Assembly: GCF_007997075.1 (NCBI RefSeq)
Contig: NZ_VORS01000012.1
Coordinates: 1 to 56,397, forward strand
Source of the DNA: Polaribacter sp. IC073
GTDB taxonomy: Bacteria > Bacteroidota > Bacteroidia > Flavobacteriales > Flavobacteriaceae
Direction: 5' to 3'
DNA length: 56,397 bases
The notes under the pieces were generated by a model, which was given only the letters and a program-made list of their open reading frames with translations, made no database searches and was not told the DNA's origin. Made by a program: the position numbers and the translations under genes. Each line of letters opens with the position of its first letter. Position 1 is the stretch's first letter. Below are positions 19,189 to 27,229 of the stretch, piece after piece.

Positions 19189-20079
19189 TTGGAAACTAAT
19201 AATCAACAGTCTATAAATCTTAATAAATATATAAGTTCATCAGGTGTTTGCTCTCGTAGAGAAGCTGAAAAATTTATAAAAGAAGGCAGAATTACTATCA
19301 ACGGTAAACCAACTCAATTAGGGAATAGAGTGGGTAAAAAAGACGTGGTAAAGTTCGATGGAAGATTGGTAGAACCTAAAAATTTTACCATATACATTGC
19401 TCTAAATAAACCTGTTGGTATTGTTTCTACCACAGATGATAGAGAGCGAGATAATATTGTAAAGCATGTAAATTACCCAGAAAGATTGTTTCCTATTGGG
19501 CGTTTAGACAAACCGTCTGAAGGGTTAATTTTCTTAACAAATGATGGCGATATTGTAAATAAAATATTGCGGGCAGCTAACAACCACGAAAAAGAATATT
19601 TTGTTTCTGTAGACAAATCGATTACAGAAGATTTTTTATTAAGCATGAGTAATGGAATTCCTATTTTAGGAACCGTTACTAAAAAGTGTAAAGTTGAAAA
19701 AGTAAGCGATAAAATATTTAAAATTGTTTTAACACAAGGTTTAAATCGTCAAATTCGCAGAATGTGCGAATATTTAGATTACGAAGTGACCAAGTTAAAA
19801 CGAACTCGAATTATGAATGTTGAGTTGGGATATTTACAAACTGGAGATTGGCGAGAACTCACTGAAGATGAAATGAAAGAAATTAATAAAATGATTTCTA
19901 GTTCTTCTAAAACTGTAGAAGCTTCTGAGGTAGAAGAAAAACCAAAGCAAGCCAAACCAAAGAGAAATAAAGCACCTACCAAAAACGATTTTAATAAAAA
20001 AAGTGCCTCTTTTAGAAAATCGTCACCCAAAAGTAAAAGAAGTAATGCTAGTTTTTCGGCGAAAAAGAAACGTTGGTAA
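19189..20079 (+). CDS. rluF: RluF-type 23S rRNA pseudouridine synthase
   Basis: A 296-residue enzyme. An S4 RNA-binding domain (~10-60: [20 protein letters not shown]) is followed by the RsuA/RluB-type catalytic domain (~65-230). The catalytic Asp lies in [12 protein letters not shown], with [16 protein letters not shown] and [12 protein letters not shown] downstream. These motifs, with [10 protein letters not shown], favour RluF over RluB. The C-terminal ~60 residues are a Lys/Arg/Ser/Ala-rich tail common in Bacteroidota orthologues that may contact rRNA. Translation starts at TTG (19189), as no in-frame ATG precedes the S4 domain. Confidence 0.87.
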   Translation: METNNQQSINLNKYISSSGVCSRREAEKFIKEGRITINGKPTQLGNRVGKKDVVKFDGRLVEPKNFTIYIALNKPVGIVSTTDDRERDNIVKHVNYPERLFPIGRLDKPSEGLIFLTNDGDIVNKILRAANNHEKEYFVSVDKSITEDFLLSMSNGIPILGTVTKKCKVEKVSDKIFKIVLTQGLNRQIRRMCEYLDYEVTKLKRTRIMNVELGYLQTGDWRELTEDEMKEINKMISSSSKTVEASEVEEKPKQAKPKRNKAPTKNDFNKKSASFRKSSPKSKRSNASFSAKKKRW

Positions 20080-20322
20080 TATTCGAGCGTTCCTTTTCTG
20101 GTTGGGCTTGGAATTTATATTGAAGGAAATCGAAAGGCTGCAATCTTATTTATTTAAGCAAGTAAAAAAGGATTTCCATTTTAAATGTATTGCATTCACG
20201 ATCTCAACAAAAATATAAAACCATGCGTAATCATTACCTCACTTGTTTGGTCACAAAACACAACTCCATAACTTTTCATTTTTTATAACACTTCATTTAA
20301 TTTATCAATTCTTAAATAATAG

Positions 20323-20330
20323 TATATTTG
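20323..20330 (+). promoter_or_regulatory. -7 promoter element of tgt, nearly leaderless
   Basis: TATATTTG ends six bases before the ATG at 20337, so transcription should start at or next to the initiation codon. The 250 bases before it (20080-20322) contain no credible gene. Confidence 0.55.
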
Positions 20331-20336
20331 CCTACG

Positions 20337-21467
20337 ATGAAATTTGACTTAAAAATTACCGATCCAAAGAGTAAAGCCAGAGCTGGTGTAATTACTACAG
20401 ATCACGGAACTATTGAAACGCCTATATTTATGCCAGTTGGTACAGTTGGTACAGTAAAAGGCGTACATCAAACAGAATTAAAAAACGAAATAAAACCAGA
20501 TATTATTTTAGCAAATACCTATCACTTATTCTTACGTCCAGGAATGGAAATTTTAGAAAAAGCTGGAGGATTGCACAAATTTATGAACTGGGATAGTAAT
20601 ATCTTAACAGATTCTGGTGGTTACCAAGTATATTCTTTATCAGGAAGAAGAAAAATTAACGAAGAAGGTGTAAAATTTAAAAGTCATATAGATGGTTCTA
20701 TGCACTTTTTCACACCAGAAAACGTAATGGAAACGCAGCGAACTATTGGGGCAGATATTATAATGGCTTTCGATGAATGTACACCGTATCCTTGTGATTA
20801 TAATTATGCAAAAAGATCTATGCATATGACCCATAGATGGTTAGATAGGTGTATAAATCATTTAGATAAACTACCTTATAAATATGGTTTTGAGCAAACT
20901 TTTATGCCAATTGTTCAAGGAAGTACCTTTAAAGATTTACGTAGACAATCTGCAGAATATATTGCAAATTCAGGTCAGCAAGCAAATGCAATTGGTGGTC
21001 TTTCTGTAGGTGAACCAGCAGAAGAAATGTATGCAATGACAGAAGTTGTTACAGAGATTTTACCAGAAGACAAGCCACGTTATTTAATGGGAGTTGGTAC
21101 GCCAATTAACATTTTAGAGAATATTGCGTTGGGTATTGATATGTTCGACTGTGTAATGCCAACAAGAAACGCAAGAAACGGAATGTTGTTTACCGCACAC
21201 GGGTCTATCAATATTAAAAATAAAAAGTGGGAAGATGACTTCTCTCCAATAGACGATATGGGAATTACTTGGGTAGATACCATGTATTCAAAAGCATATT
21301 TACGTCATTTATTTGCTGCCAAAGAAATGTTAGGAAAGCAAATTGCCTCTATTCATAATCTAGGTTTTTATGTTTGGTTAACTAGAGAAGCTAGAAAACA
21401 TATTCTTGCAGGAGATTTTAGAGAATGGAAAGATAAAATGGTAAAACAAATGGACAAACGCTTGTAG
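20337..21467 (+). CDS. tgt: tRNA-guanine transglycosylase (queuosine pathway)
   Basis: A 376-residue enzyme that swaps guanine 34 of His/Asp/Asn/Tyr tRNAs for the queuosine precursor. The TIM-barrel motifs are present: ILTDSGGYQVYSL, ADIIMAFDECTPY, GGLSVGEPAEEM, and FDCVMPTRNARNG with the nucleophile Asp. The CxCxxC zinc motif of most bacterial Tgt is absent; the segment reads SPIDDMGITWVDTMYSKAY, while the final zinc His in ASIHNL is kept. Since the gene is otherwise intact, this probably is a lineage variant. The ATG at 20337 is chosen because the in-frame TTG at 20328 lies within the promoter -7 box. Confidence 0.93.
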   Translation: MKFDLKITDPKSKARAGVITTDHGTIETPIFMPVGTVGTVKGVHQTELKNEIKPDIILANTYHLFLRPGMEILEKAGGLHKFMNWDSNILTDSGGYQVYSLSGRRKINEEGVKFKSHIDGSMHFFTPENVMETQRTIGADIIMAFDECTPYPCDYNYAKRSMHMTHRWLDRCINHLDKLPYKYGFEQTFMPIVQGSTFKDLRRQSAEYIANSGQQANAIGGLSVGEPAEEMYAMTEVVTEILPEDKPRYLMGVGTPINILENIALGIDMFDCVMPTRNARNGMLFTAHGSINIKNKKWEDDFSPIDDMGITWVDTMYSKAYLRHLFAAKEMLGKQIASIHNLGFYVWLTREARKHILAGDFREWKDKMVKQMDKRL

Positions 21468-21543
21468 TTGTTCGTTTCTGGTTGGTCGTTATTCGTTAGC
21501 GGCAGAAATTAGAAACCAATAACAAAAAACCAACAACAATAAT

Positions 21544-22635
21544 TTGAAAATAATAGATTGGTACATATTAAAAAGATTCTTGGTAACATTTTTGTTCACC
21601 TTATTAATCTTAATTCCAATAGCAATTGCTATTGATGTTTCTGAAAAAATAGATAATTTTTTAGAGCATACAAACTTGGGGCTAGATGAAATTTTAAATG
21701 ATTATTATTTAAATTTTATTATTTATTATACCAATACATTTATGCCTTTGGCATTGTTTATTGCCGTAATTCTATTTACGTCTAAACTATCTAATAACAC
21801 AGAAATTATAGCAATTACAAATGCGAAGGTTTCATTTACACGTTTTTTATATCCTTATTTTGTTGGTGCAACAATAGTTACCATACTGTCTTTGGTTATG
21901 AACCATTATGTGGTGCCAAATAGTACTAAGATTAGAAAAGGATTTGAGAAGGAATATATTAGCAATTCAAAGCAAAAAAATGAATTAAAATATGTTTCAG
22001 ATTTTAGTTTACAATTGACAGATAGTACCTATATTTTTATCAGAAATTTTAATACAGCTAATAATGTGGGTTATGATTTTAATTCAGAAACCTATGATGG
22101 CTTAGAGTTAAAATCGAAACTTTCTGCAGACAATATAAGATTCAATGTAAAAGACTCTGTTTTTACTTTAACGGGTTGGAGAAAGCGTTTGGTTTACAAA
22201 GATAGAGATAGTATTTTTTCTGGGAATAAAATAGACACGGTATTTAATTTTACACCAAGAGATTTAATATACAAATCTGCTTTTGCGCAAGAAATGCCTT
22301 CAGATGAATTAGTTAAATTTATTAATATCTCTAAAAAAAGAGGGGTAAAAAATTTGAATGCTTATTTGGTAGAGCTATACAAAAGAACAAGTTTACCAAT
22401 AGCATCATACATTCTTACAATAATAGCTGTTGCCTTAGCTTTTAGAAAAAGAAGAGGAGGTACAGGAGTAAATTTAGCGGTGGGTGTTGGTATTATGTTT
22501 TTGTATGTTTTCTTTATGAAAATTGGCGAAGTACTCGGTTCCGTTGCAGGTGTTAACTCATTATCTTACGTTTGGATTCCTAATATTATGTTTGGCCTTG
22601 TCGCTATTTATCTTTACTTCCATGCAAGAAAGTAA
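21544..22635 (+). CDS. LptF/LptG-family permease (lipopolysaccharide export)
   Basis: A 363-residue membrane protein of the YjgP/YjgQ family. TM1 (~10-30) is followed by TM2-3 (~55-115), a periplasmic beta-jellyroll region (~130-265) and three C-terminal TMs (~275-360). The N-terminal IDWYILKRFLVTFLFTLLIL is the family's entry helix. It would act with the LptB ATPase to extract LPS from the inner membrane. Translation starts at TTG (21544). The last 14 bases overlap the start of the EamA gene. Confidence 0.87.
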   Translation: MKIIDWYILKRFLVTFLFTLLILIPIAIAIDVSEKIDNFLEHTNLGLDEILNDYYLNFIIYYTNTFMPLALFIAVILFTSKLSNNTEIIAITNAKVSFTRFLYPYFVGATIVTILSLVMNHYVVPNSTKIRKGFEKEYISNSKQKNELKYVSDFSLQLTDSTYIFIRNFNTANNVGYDFNSETYDGLELKSKLSADNIRFNVKDSVFTLTGWRKRLVYKDRDSIFSGNKIDTVFNFTPRDLIYKSAFAQEMPSDELVKFINISKKRGVKNLNAYLVELYKRTSLPIASYILTIIAVALAFRKRRGGTGVNLAVGVGIMFLYVFFMKIGEVLGSVAGVNSLSYVWIPNIMFGLVAIYLYFHARK

Positions 22636-23536
22636 ATTAAAAAACTACCTATTACTTCACTTGATTGTTTTTATTTGGGGTTTTACCGCAATCTTAGGTG
22701 CTTTAATTACCATCGATGCAATTCCGTTAGTTTGGTACAGAATGTTATTGGCAGTATTATTTATTGCTATTTATTTTCTATGGAAGAAAAAATCATTTAG
22801 AGTCGATAAAAAAGGACTATTAAAATTTTTATTTACAGGAATTGTAATTGCTGTACATTGGGTTTTCTTTTTTAAAGCGATAAAAGTTTCTAACGTATCT
22901 GTTGCTTTAGTAACCATGAGTACGGGGGCTTTTTTTGCATCATTAATAGAACCTATTTTTTTTAAAAGAAAAATAAATGCGTTAGAAATATTTTTAGGAT
23001 TACTTGTAATTGGCGGTTTGTACATTATTTTTAATTTTGAAAGTCAATATAAATTAGGAATTATTTATGCATTAATCGCTTCTTTTTTAGGAGCTTTGTT
23101 TGCCGTTTTAAATGGTTTGTTTATCAAAAAATACACAGCAAGTTCCATTTCATTTTATCAATTATTTTTTGGTGTAGCATTTATAACAGTTTACTTATTG
23201 TTAACCAATGGTTTTACAGTAAGTTTTTTTCAGGTAACATCAAAAGATTGGTTGTATCTAATAGTCTTAAGTAGTATTTGTACAGCCTACGCGTTTATTG
23301 CTTCTGTAGAAGTAATGAAATACTTATCTCCGTACACAGTAATGCTAACCATTAATTTAGAACCCATTTATGCAATTATCTTAGCGTTGCTTATTTTTGG
23401 TGATGAAGAAAAAATGAGTAATACCTTTTATTTAGGTGCTTTTATTGTGCTATTTGTTGTTTTATTAAACGGAATTATAAAAAACAGAAGTACTTTAAAA
23501 GATACGTTTCAACAAAAGTTGAAGAGAAAAAAGTAA
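22622..23536 (+). CDS. EamA/DMT-family transporter
   Basis: A ~304-residue inner-membrane permease with ten predicted TM segments in two EamA repeats (first with FIWGFTAILGALI and PLVWYRMLLA, second with SFLGALFAVLNGLFIKKY and LEPIYAIILALLIFGDE). The substrate cannot be inferred; drug/metabolite efflux is the general role. The start is set at ATG 22622 because the longer reading frame upstream overlaps the LPS permease by another 99 bases and encodes no EamA sequence. Confidence 0.85.
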   Translation: MQESKLKNYLLLHLIVFIWGFTAILGALITIDAIPLVWYRMLLAVLFIAIYFLWKKKSFRVDKKGLLKFLFTGIVIAVHWVFFFKAIKVSNVSVALVTMSTGAFFASLIEPIFFKRKINALEIFLGLLVIGGLYIIFNFESQYKLGIIYALIASFLGALFAVLNGLFIKKYTASSISFYQLFFGVAFITVYLLLTNGFTVSFFQVTSKDWLYLIVLSSICTAYAFIASVEVMKYLSPYTVMLTINLEPIYAIILALLIFGDEEKMSNTFYLGAFIVLFVVLLNGIIKNRSTLKDTFQQKLKRKK

Positions 23537-23567
23537 GTTAAATTTACCAAAAAAGTAATTTTTATAG

Positions 23568-23575
23568 TATGTTTG
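23568..23575 (+). promoter_or_regulatory. -7 promoter element of accA
   Basis: TATGTTTG matches TAnnTTTG and lies 34 bases upstream of the accA ATG. A TTA at 23544-23546 is in the -33 region at slightly long spacing (21). Confidence 0.45.
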
Positions 23576-23609
23576 TCCCTACAAACAACAAAAATCAAAT
23601 CACTACAAT

Positions 23610-24563
23610 ATGGAGTATTTAGAATTTGAAATGCCAATAAAAGAGCTTCAAGATCAGCTGCAAAAATGCCAAATTATTGGTGAAGAAAGTGAAGTAGATG
23701 TTACTGCTACTTGTAAGAAAATAGCAAAAAAATTAGAAACTGCTAGAAAAGATATATATAAAAATTTAACGCCTTGGCAACGTGTCCAATTATCTAGACA
23801 CCCAAGTAGACCTTATACTTTAGATTATATTAAAGCCATTTGTGGAGATACCTTTATGGAGCTTCATGGAGACAGAAATGTTGGTGATGATAAAGCAATG
23901 ATTGGTGGTTTAGGTAAAATTGGCGATCAATCTTATATGTTTATTGGTCAGCAAAAAGGATACAATACTAAAACACGTCAGTATAGAAATTTTGGGATGG
24001 CAAATCCTGAAGGATATAGAAAAGCGTTGCGTTTAATGAAAATGGCAGAGAAATTCGGAATTCCTGTGGTTACTTTATTAGACACTCCTGGTGCATACCC
24101 TGGTTTAGAAGCAGAAGAACGCGGACAAGGGGAGGCTATTGCCAGAAATATTTTTGAAATGACCATTCTAAAAACACCAATTATAACGGTTGTTATTGGT
24201 GAAGGAGCTTCTGGTGGAGCTTTAGGAATTGGAGTAGGAGATAGAGTGTATATGATGGAAAATACTTGGTATACGGTTATTTCTCCGGAATCTTGTTCTT
24301 CTATTTTATGGAGAAGTTGGGAGTTTAAAGAACAAGCTGCCGCTGCTTTAAAACTAACAGGAACAGACATGAAGAAAATGAAACTGATTGACGGTATCAT
24401 TAAAGAGCCTGTTGGAGGAGCGCATTCTGATAGACAAGGTGCTTTTGAAGCGGTTCAAAATCAAATAGTTCTTGCTTTTAACGAGTTGAAAGACCTATCT
24501 GAAGAAGATTTAGTAGCAAAGAGAATGGACAAATACGCTAATATGGGCGTTTATAAAGAGTAA
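23610..24563 (+). CDS. accA: acetyl-CoA carboxylase carboxyltransferase subunit alpha
   Basis: A 317-residue subunit that, with AccD, transfers carboxyl from biotin to acetyl-CoA to give malonyl-CoA. The N-terminal helical pair ([17 protein letters not shown]) and crotonase-like core are typical. [70 protein letters not shown] and [13 protein letters not shown] are all conserved. Full length for the family. Two terminator-like hairpins follow. Confidence 0.97.
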   Translation: MEYLEFEMPIKELQDQLQKCQIIGEESEVDVTATCKKIAKKLETARKDIYKNLTPWQRVQLSRHPSRPYTLDYIKAICGDTFMELHGDRNVGDDKAMIGGLGKIGDQSYMFIGQQKGYNTKTRQYRNFGMANPEGYRKALRLMKMAEKFGIPVVTLLDTPGAYPGLEAEERGQGEAIARNIFEMTILKTPIITVVIGEGASGGALGIGVGDRVYMMENTWYTVISPESCSSILWRSWEFKEQAAAALKLTGTDMKKMKLIDGIIKEPVGGAHSDRQGAFEAVQNQIVLAFNELKDLSEEDLVAKRMDKYANMGVYKE

Positions 24564-24610
24564 TTTTTGTTTCAGAAGAGAGATAAGACGTAAGATTATT
24601 ACTAAAAAAA

Positions 24611-24642
24611 GACGAAATTCTAAATGGAATTTCGTCTTTTTT
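24611..24642 (+). terminator. rho-independent terminator after accA
   Basis: GACGAAATTC (24611-24620) pairs with GAATTTCGTC (24627-24636), followed by a T-run. A-runs on the left mean it may also act on the opposite strand. Confidence 0.85.
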
Positions 24643-24673
24643 ATTTTAGATGAATACTAGAAAAATTTTAACT

Positions 24674-24713
24674 AAAAAAAAGCGAAATTCATTCATTTGA
24701 ATTTCGCTTTTTT
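24674..24713. terminator. bidirectional terminator between accA and the TlpA-like gene
   Basis: AGCGAAATTCA (24681-24691) pairs with TGAATTTCGCT (24698-24708), flanked by A7 on the left and T6 on the right. Its stem shares the CGAAATTC core with the preceding hairpin. It can serve the minus-strand gene ending at 24758 as well as accA. Confidence 0.8.
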
Positions 24714-24720
24714 ATATCTA

Positions 24721-24760
24721 AACATCTAAACATCTAAACATCTAAACATCTAAACATCTA
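24721..24760. repeat. 8-bp tandem repeat (AACATCTA x5)
   Basis: Five perfect copies of AACATCTA (24721-24760) follow a partial copy. The last unit contains the TAG stop of the minus-strand TlpA-like gene (24758-24760), so copy-number changes would affect only its 3' untranslated region. Confidence 0.9.
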
Positions 24761-25786
24761 AATTCCTAAAGAAGTAAATAAATCTTTTAATCTTTGTTCA
24801 GAAGGTCTTGGAGCATTTGCATCTACAATATTCCCTTGAGGATCAATTAAAATAAATCTAGGAATTGCATTTATTTGATATTCTTGTTGAAAAGAAAAAT
24901 CTTGTCCAGCCCACAATTGCGTTCCTGTTAATTGTTTTGCTTTTACAAAATCTCTCCATTTTTTTTCTGCAGCTTCCCAAGAACCACCACTTCTTCTAGA
25001 CTCATCTGTAGAAAGGCTAATAAATGCTATGTTTTTTCCATGGTATTCTTTTTCTAAAGACTTTAAAAAAGGAATTTGTTGAATACAAGGTCCGCACCAA
25101 GTAGCCCAAACATCTATGTATACGTATTTACCTTTAAAAGAATCTAAAGATTTTTTGCCACCTTTAAAATCAGTGTAGTTTTCAAATTTAGGAGACGGAG
25201 TTCCTTTAGCCATTGTTTTGCTTTTACTGTAAGCTTGGTTAAAGTAGTTCATCATTTGTGTATTTTGTTGATTAGCCATTGCAACCAAAGAACTATCGAT
25301 AGCATCATAAGATTTTAAAATGCTATCATATTTATTTCTAATAAGCTCTAATTTATTCTTAAAAGCGGTTTCTTCAAGCTCTAAAATTAAAGCAGGATTT
25401 CCAATTTTTTGGCTTTCCTTAATTTGTGCAAGCATAAAATTACTGTTATTTGCACCTTTACCAGAAAAGACAAAGCTTTCCATAAATTTATCCGAATCAC
25501 CATTTAATTTAATATCAAAACCATTTTTTAAATAGATTGGAGATCTTTTAGATTGACTTGTGCTAAAAACATATACATCTGCTTTTTCAACTTTTAAAGT
25601 ATCTTTAAAAGTGCCATCAGTATTTATAGCAATTGTTTTAAGAAGGCCTTTTTGTCCGGATATTGTAATAACAGAATCTTTGTTGTTATCTAATTTACCT
25701 GATACCGAAAGATATTTTTTAGAATGTTCTTTCGTACAAGAAACCATTGCCATAACAGCAAGAAATACCATGCTTATTTTTTTCAT
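24758..25786 (-). CDS. TlpA-family thioredoxin-like lipoprotein with DUF4369-type N-terminus
   Basis: A 342-residue lipoprotein (lipobox MAMVSC, Cys ~17). Residues ~25-125 form a beta-rich DUF4369-like domain (VSGKLDNNKDSVITISGQ). A helical linker precedes a C-terminal thioredoxin domain (~200-342) with YIDVWATWCGPCIQQIPFL, whose CGPC is the redox pair, and cis-Pro in INAIPRFILID. It probably works as a periplasmic disulfide reductase. The promoter region carries a perfect -7 box (TATATTTG on the minus strand, 25816-25809). Confidence 0.87.
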   Translation of the reverse strand: MKKISMVFLAVMAMVSCTKEHSKKYLSVSGKLDNNKDSVITISGQKGLLKTIAINTDGTFKDTLKVEKADVYVFSTSQSKRSPIYLKNGFDIKLNGDSDKFMESFVFSGKGANNSNFMLAQIKESQKIGNPALILELEETAFKNKLELIRNKYDSILKSYDAIDSSLVAMANQQNTQMMNYFNQAYSKSKTMAKGTPSPKFENYTDFKGGKKSLDSFKGKYVYIDVWATWCGPCIQQIPFLKSLEKEYHGKNIAFISLSTDESRRSGGSWEAAEKKWRDFVKAKQLTGTQLWAGQDFSFQQEYQINAIPRFILIDPQGNIVDANAPRPSEQRLKDLFTSLGI

Positions 25787-25808
25787 TTTGTAATATTATA
25801 ATTTCGAA

Positions 25809-25816
25809 CAAATATA
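25809..25816 (-). promoter_or_regulatory. -7 promoter element of the TlpA-like gene
   Basis: The minus strand reads TATATTTG (plus CAAATATA). It lies 22 bases upstream of the ATG at 25786. No TTG is seen at the ideal -33 distance. Confidence 0.5.
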
Positions 25817-25971
25817 AAATTAAATTAGATTAGAAAGTGTTAATCTCTTGTTAGTTTTAAGATTGATTTAGTTTTGAATACAGCTATTTAAAACTTCCTG
25901 ACTCTAGAGTTATTTGTGTTTCATGGATTTTATTGATTGCAACCAGGATTGGGCAGGAAAGGGTTTAAGGA

Positions 25972-27132
25972 TTAATGCAACCCTTTTAATTTTGTTTTAA
26001 ACATTTTTGCGGCAGAAGTATAACCGCCTTCAGTTCCGTCTACAAAGTGTGCGTGTTTTGTTTTTCTATCTAAAACGTAGCAAGACATTATAGATGCATG
26101 TGTTACATGAATGCCATAAATAATTTTATTTTCCTTTTCTAGTTGATTTAAGTAGGCTACAAAAAGATTTATTTTGCTTTGTTCTGCTGTGAAAATTGTA
26201 TTGATCATGCCGTCTAGCATAAAAGTGTGCGATAGCTGCCCTATTTGATGTAAGTATTGTTTTCCGTTTTCAGACATATTAAAATACCATTTCCCTACAA
26301 GTGTAGCAATCCAATTTTTAAGCAAGTAAAGGAAGCTTTTATTGGCAATACTAATTTTCATTTCTTTCCAAATTTTAGAAATACTAAAATTTAATTTTAG
26401 ATTGTTAGACTTTATAGGTTGCCTCTTGTTAAATGTGCCAAAAATGGCATCCATTTTAGTAAGAATAGCTCTATAAACATCTTTCTGATCTGTTTCTTTT
26501 ACAGCATCTAATAACAAACAAATAACTTTCTTTTTGTTCTGTGTAGGGTTGATTTCTTTCCACCTACATTCCATTCCTTCTAAGTTTAAAAGATGCTCTT
26601 TAAAACCATCGGAATCTATTTCTATAAAAGTACTTTTAATAATTTCTTCTGCTTTCTTTAAGCCATTTCCTAGCACAATAGGAATTGCCAATTGCTCTGT
26701 AAGTTGATGTTTTACTATTTTTAAATTCGCTTTTTGATCAACTAAATCCTGAATCGAAACATGACCAACTCTAAGTGTTAGGTTTACATTTCTTTTAATG
26801 TGAAGACTGTAGTTTTCTAAAACGAGTGTAACTTTCTTAAGAAGTAATGTTGGAATAATAAATGTAGCCCCATCACCACCAAAAAAATAAGGAATTTCAA
26901 TATTCTTTTTTTCTTTTCTAATGGTGTTTAAAACCGATATAATTGCACCGGTTGCTGTTAGGTTTACTTGTTGGTGTTTGCCTTCATTAATCGCCTTTGT
27001 AGAATTTTTAATATCTACAACAACTACATGCCAAGTATTCGGAATCTCAGAGAAACCAGATTCATCTGCTAATAAATGGACCAGCGTTTTATTAGATTTC
27101 TTTAATTGCGTGTAATATTTTATATTCTCCAT
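25972..27132 (-). CDS. DUF3095 family protein, nucleotide-cyclase-like fold
   Basis: A 386-residue protein without signal peptide or TM. The N-terminal ~200 residues contain VVVVDIKNSTKAINEGKHQ and FFGGDGATFIIP. These resemble the metal-binding Asp and the GGD turn of class III cyclase/GGDEF folds. The C-terminal part (~200-386) is family-specific, with LNFSISKIWKEMKI and IHVTHASIMSCYVLDR. No product is known. Single gene, not obviously in an operon, ~70 bases from the clpC terminator. Confidence 0.72.
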   Translation of the reverse strand: MENIKYYTQLKKSNKTLVHLLADESGFSEIPNTWHVVVVDIKNSTKAINEGKHQQVNLTATGAIISVLNTIRKEKKNIEIPYFFGGDGATFIIPTLLLKKVTLVLENYSLHIKRNVNLTLRVGHVSIQDLVDQKANLKIVKHQLTEQLAIPIVLGNGLKKAEEIIKSTFIEIDSDGFKEHLLNLEGMECRWKEINPTQNKKKVICLLLDAVKETDQKDVYRAILTKMDAIFGTFNKRQPIKSNNLKLNFSISKIWKEMKISIANKSFLYLLKNWIATLVGKWYFNMSENGKQYLHQIGQLSHTFMLDGMINTIFTAEQSKINLFVAYLNQLEKENKIIYGIHVTHASIMSCYVLDRKTKHAHFVDGTEGGYTSAAKMFKTKLKGLH

Positions 27133-27191
27133 TGTTACAACTACAAATTACTTCTTTTAATCTGTAGTTAGCTAAGTTAGTTTTTTTAAAC

Positions 27192-27222
27192 AAAAAAAAT
27201 CCCAAACTTTCGTTTGGGATTT
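27192..27222 (-). terminator. terminator of clpC
   Basis: AAATCCCAAAC (27197-27207) pairs with GTTTGGGATTT (27212-27222), loop TTTC. Read on the minus strand it ends in a T8 run just after the clpC stop at 27230. Confidence 0.9.
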
Positions 27223-27229
27223 TAATACT

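Noticed and set aside
20003..20218. 71-codon frame at the end of the pseudouridine synthase gene.
   Set aside because: It overlaps the synthase tail in another frame, lacks a domain, and runs into the promoter region of tgt.
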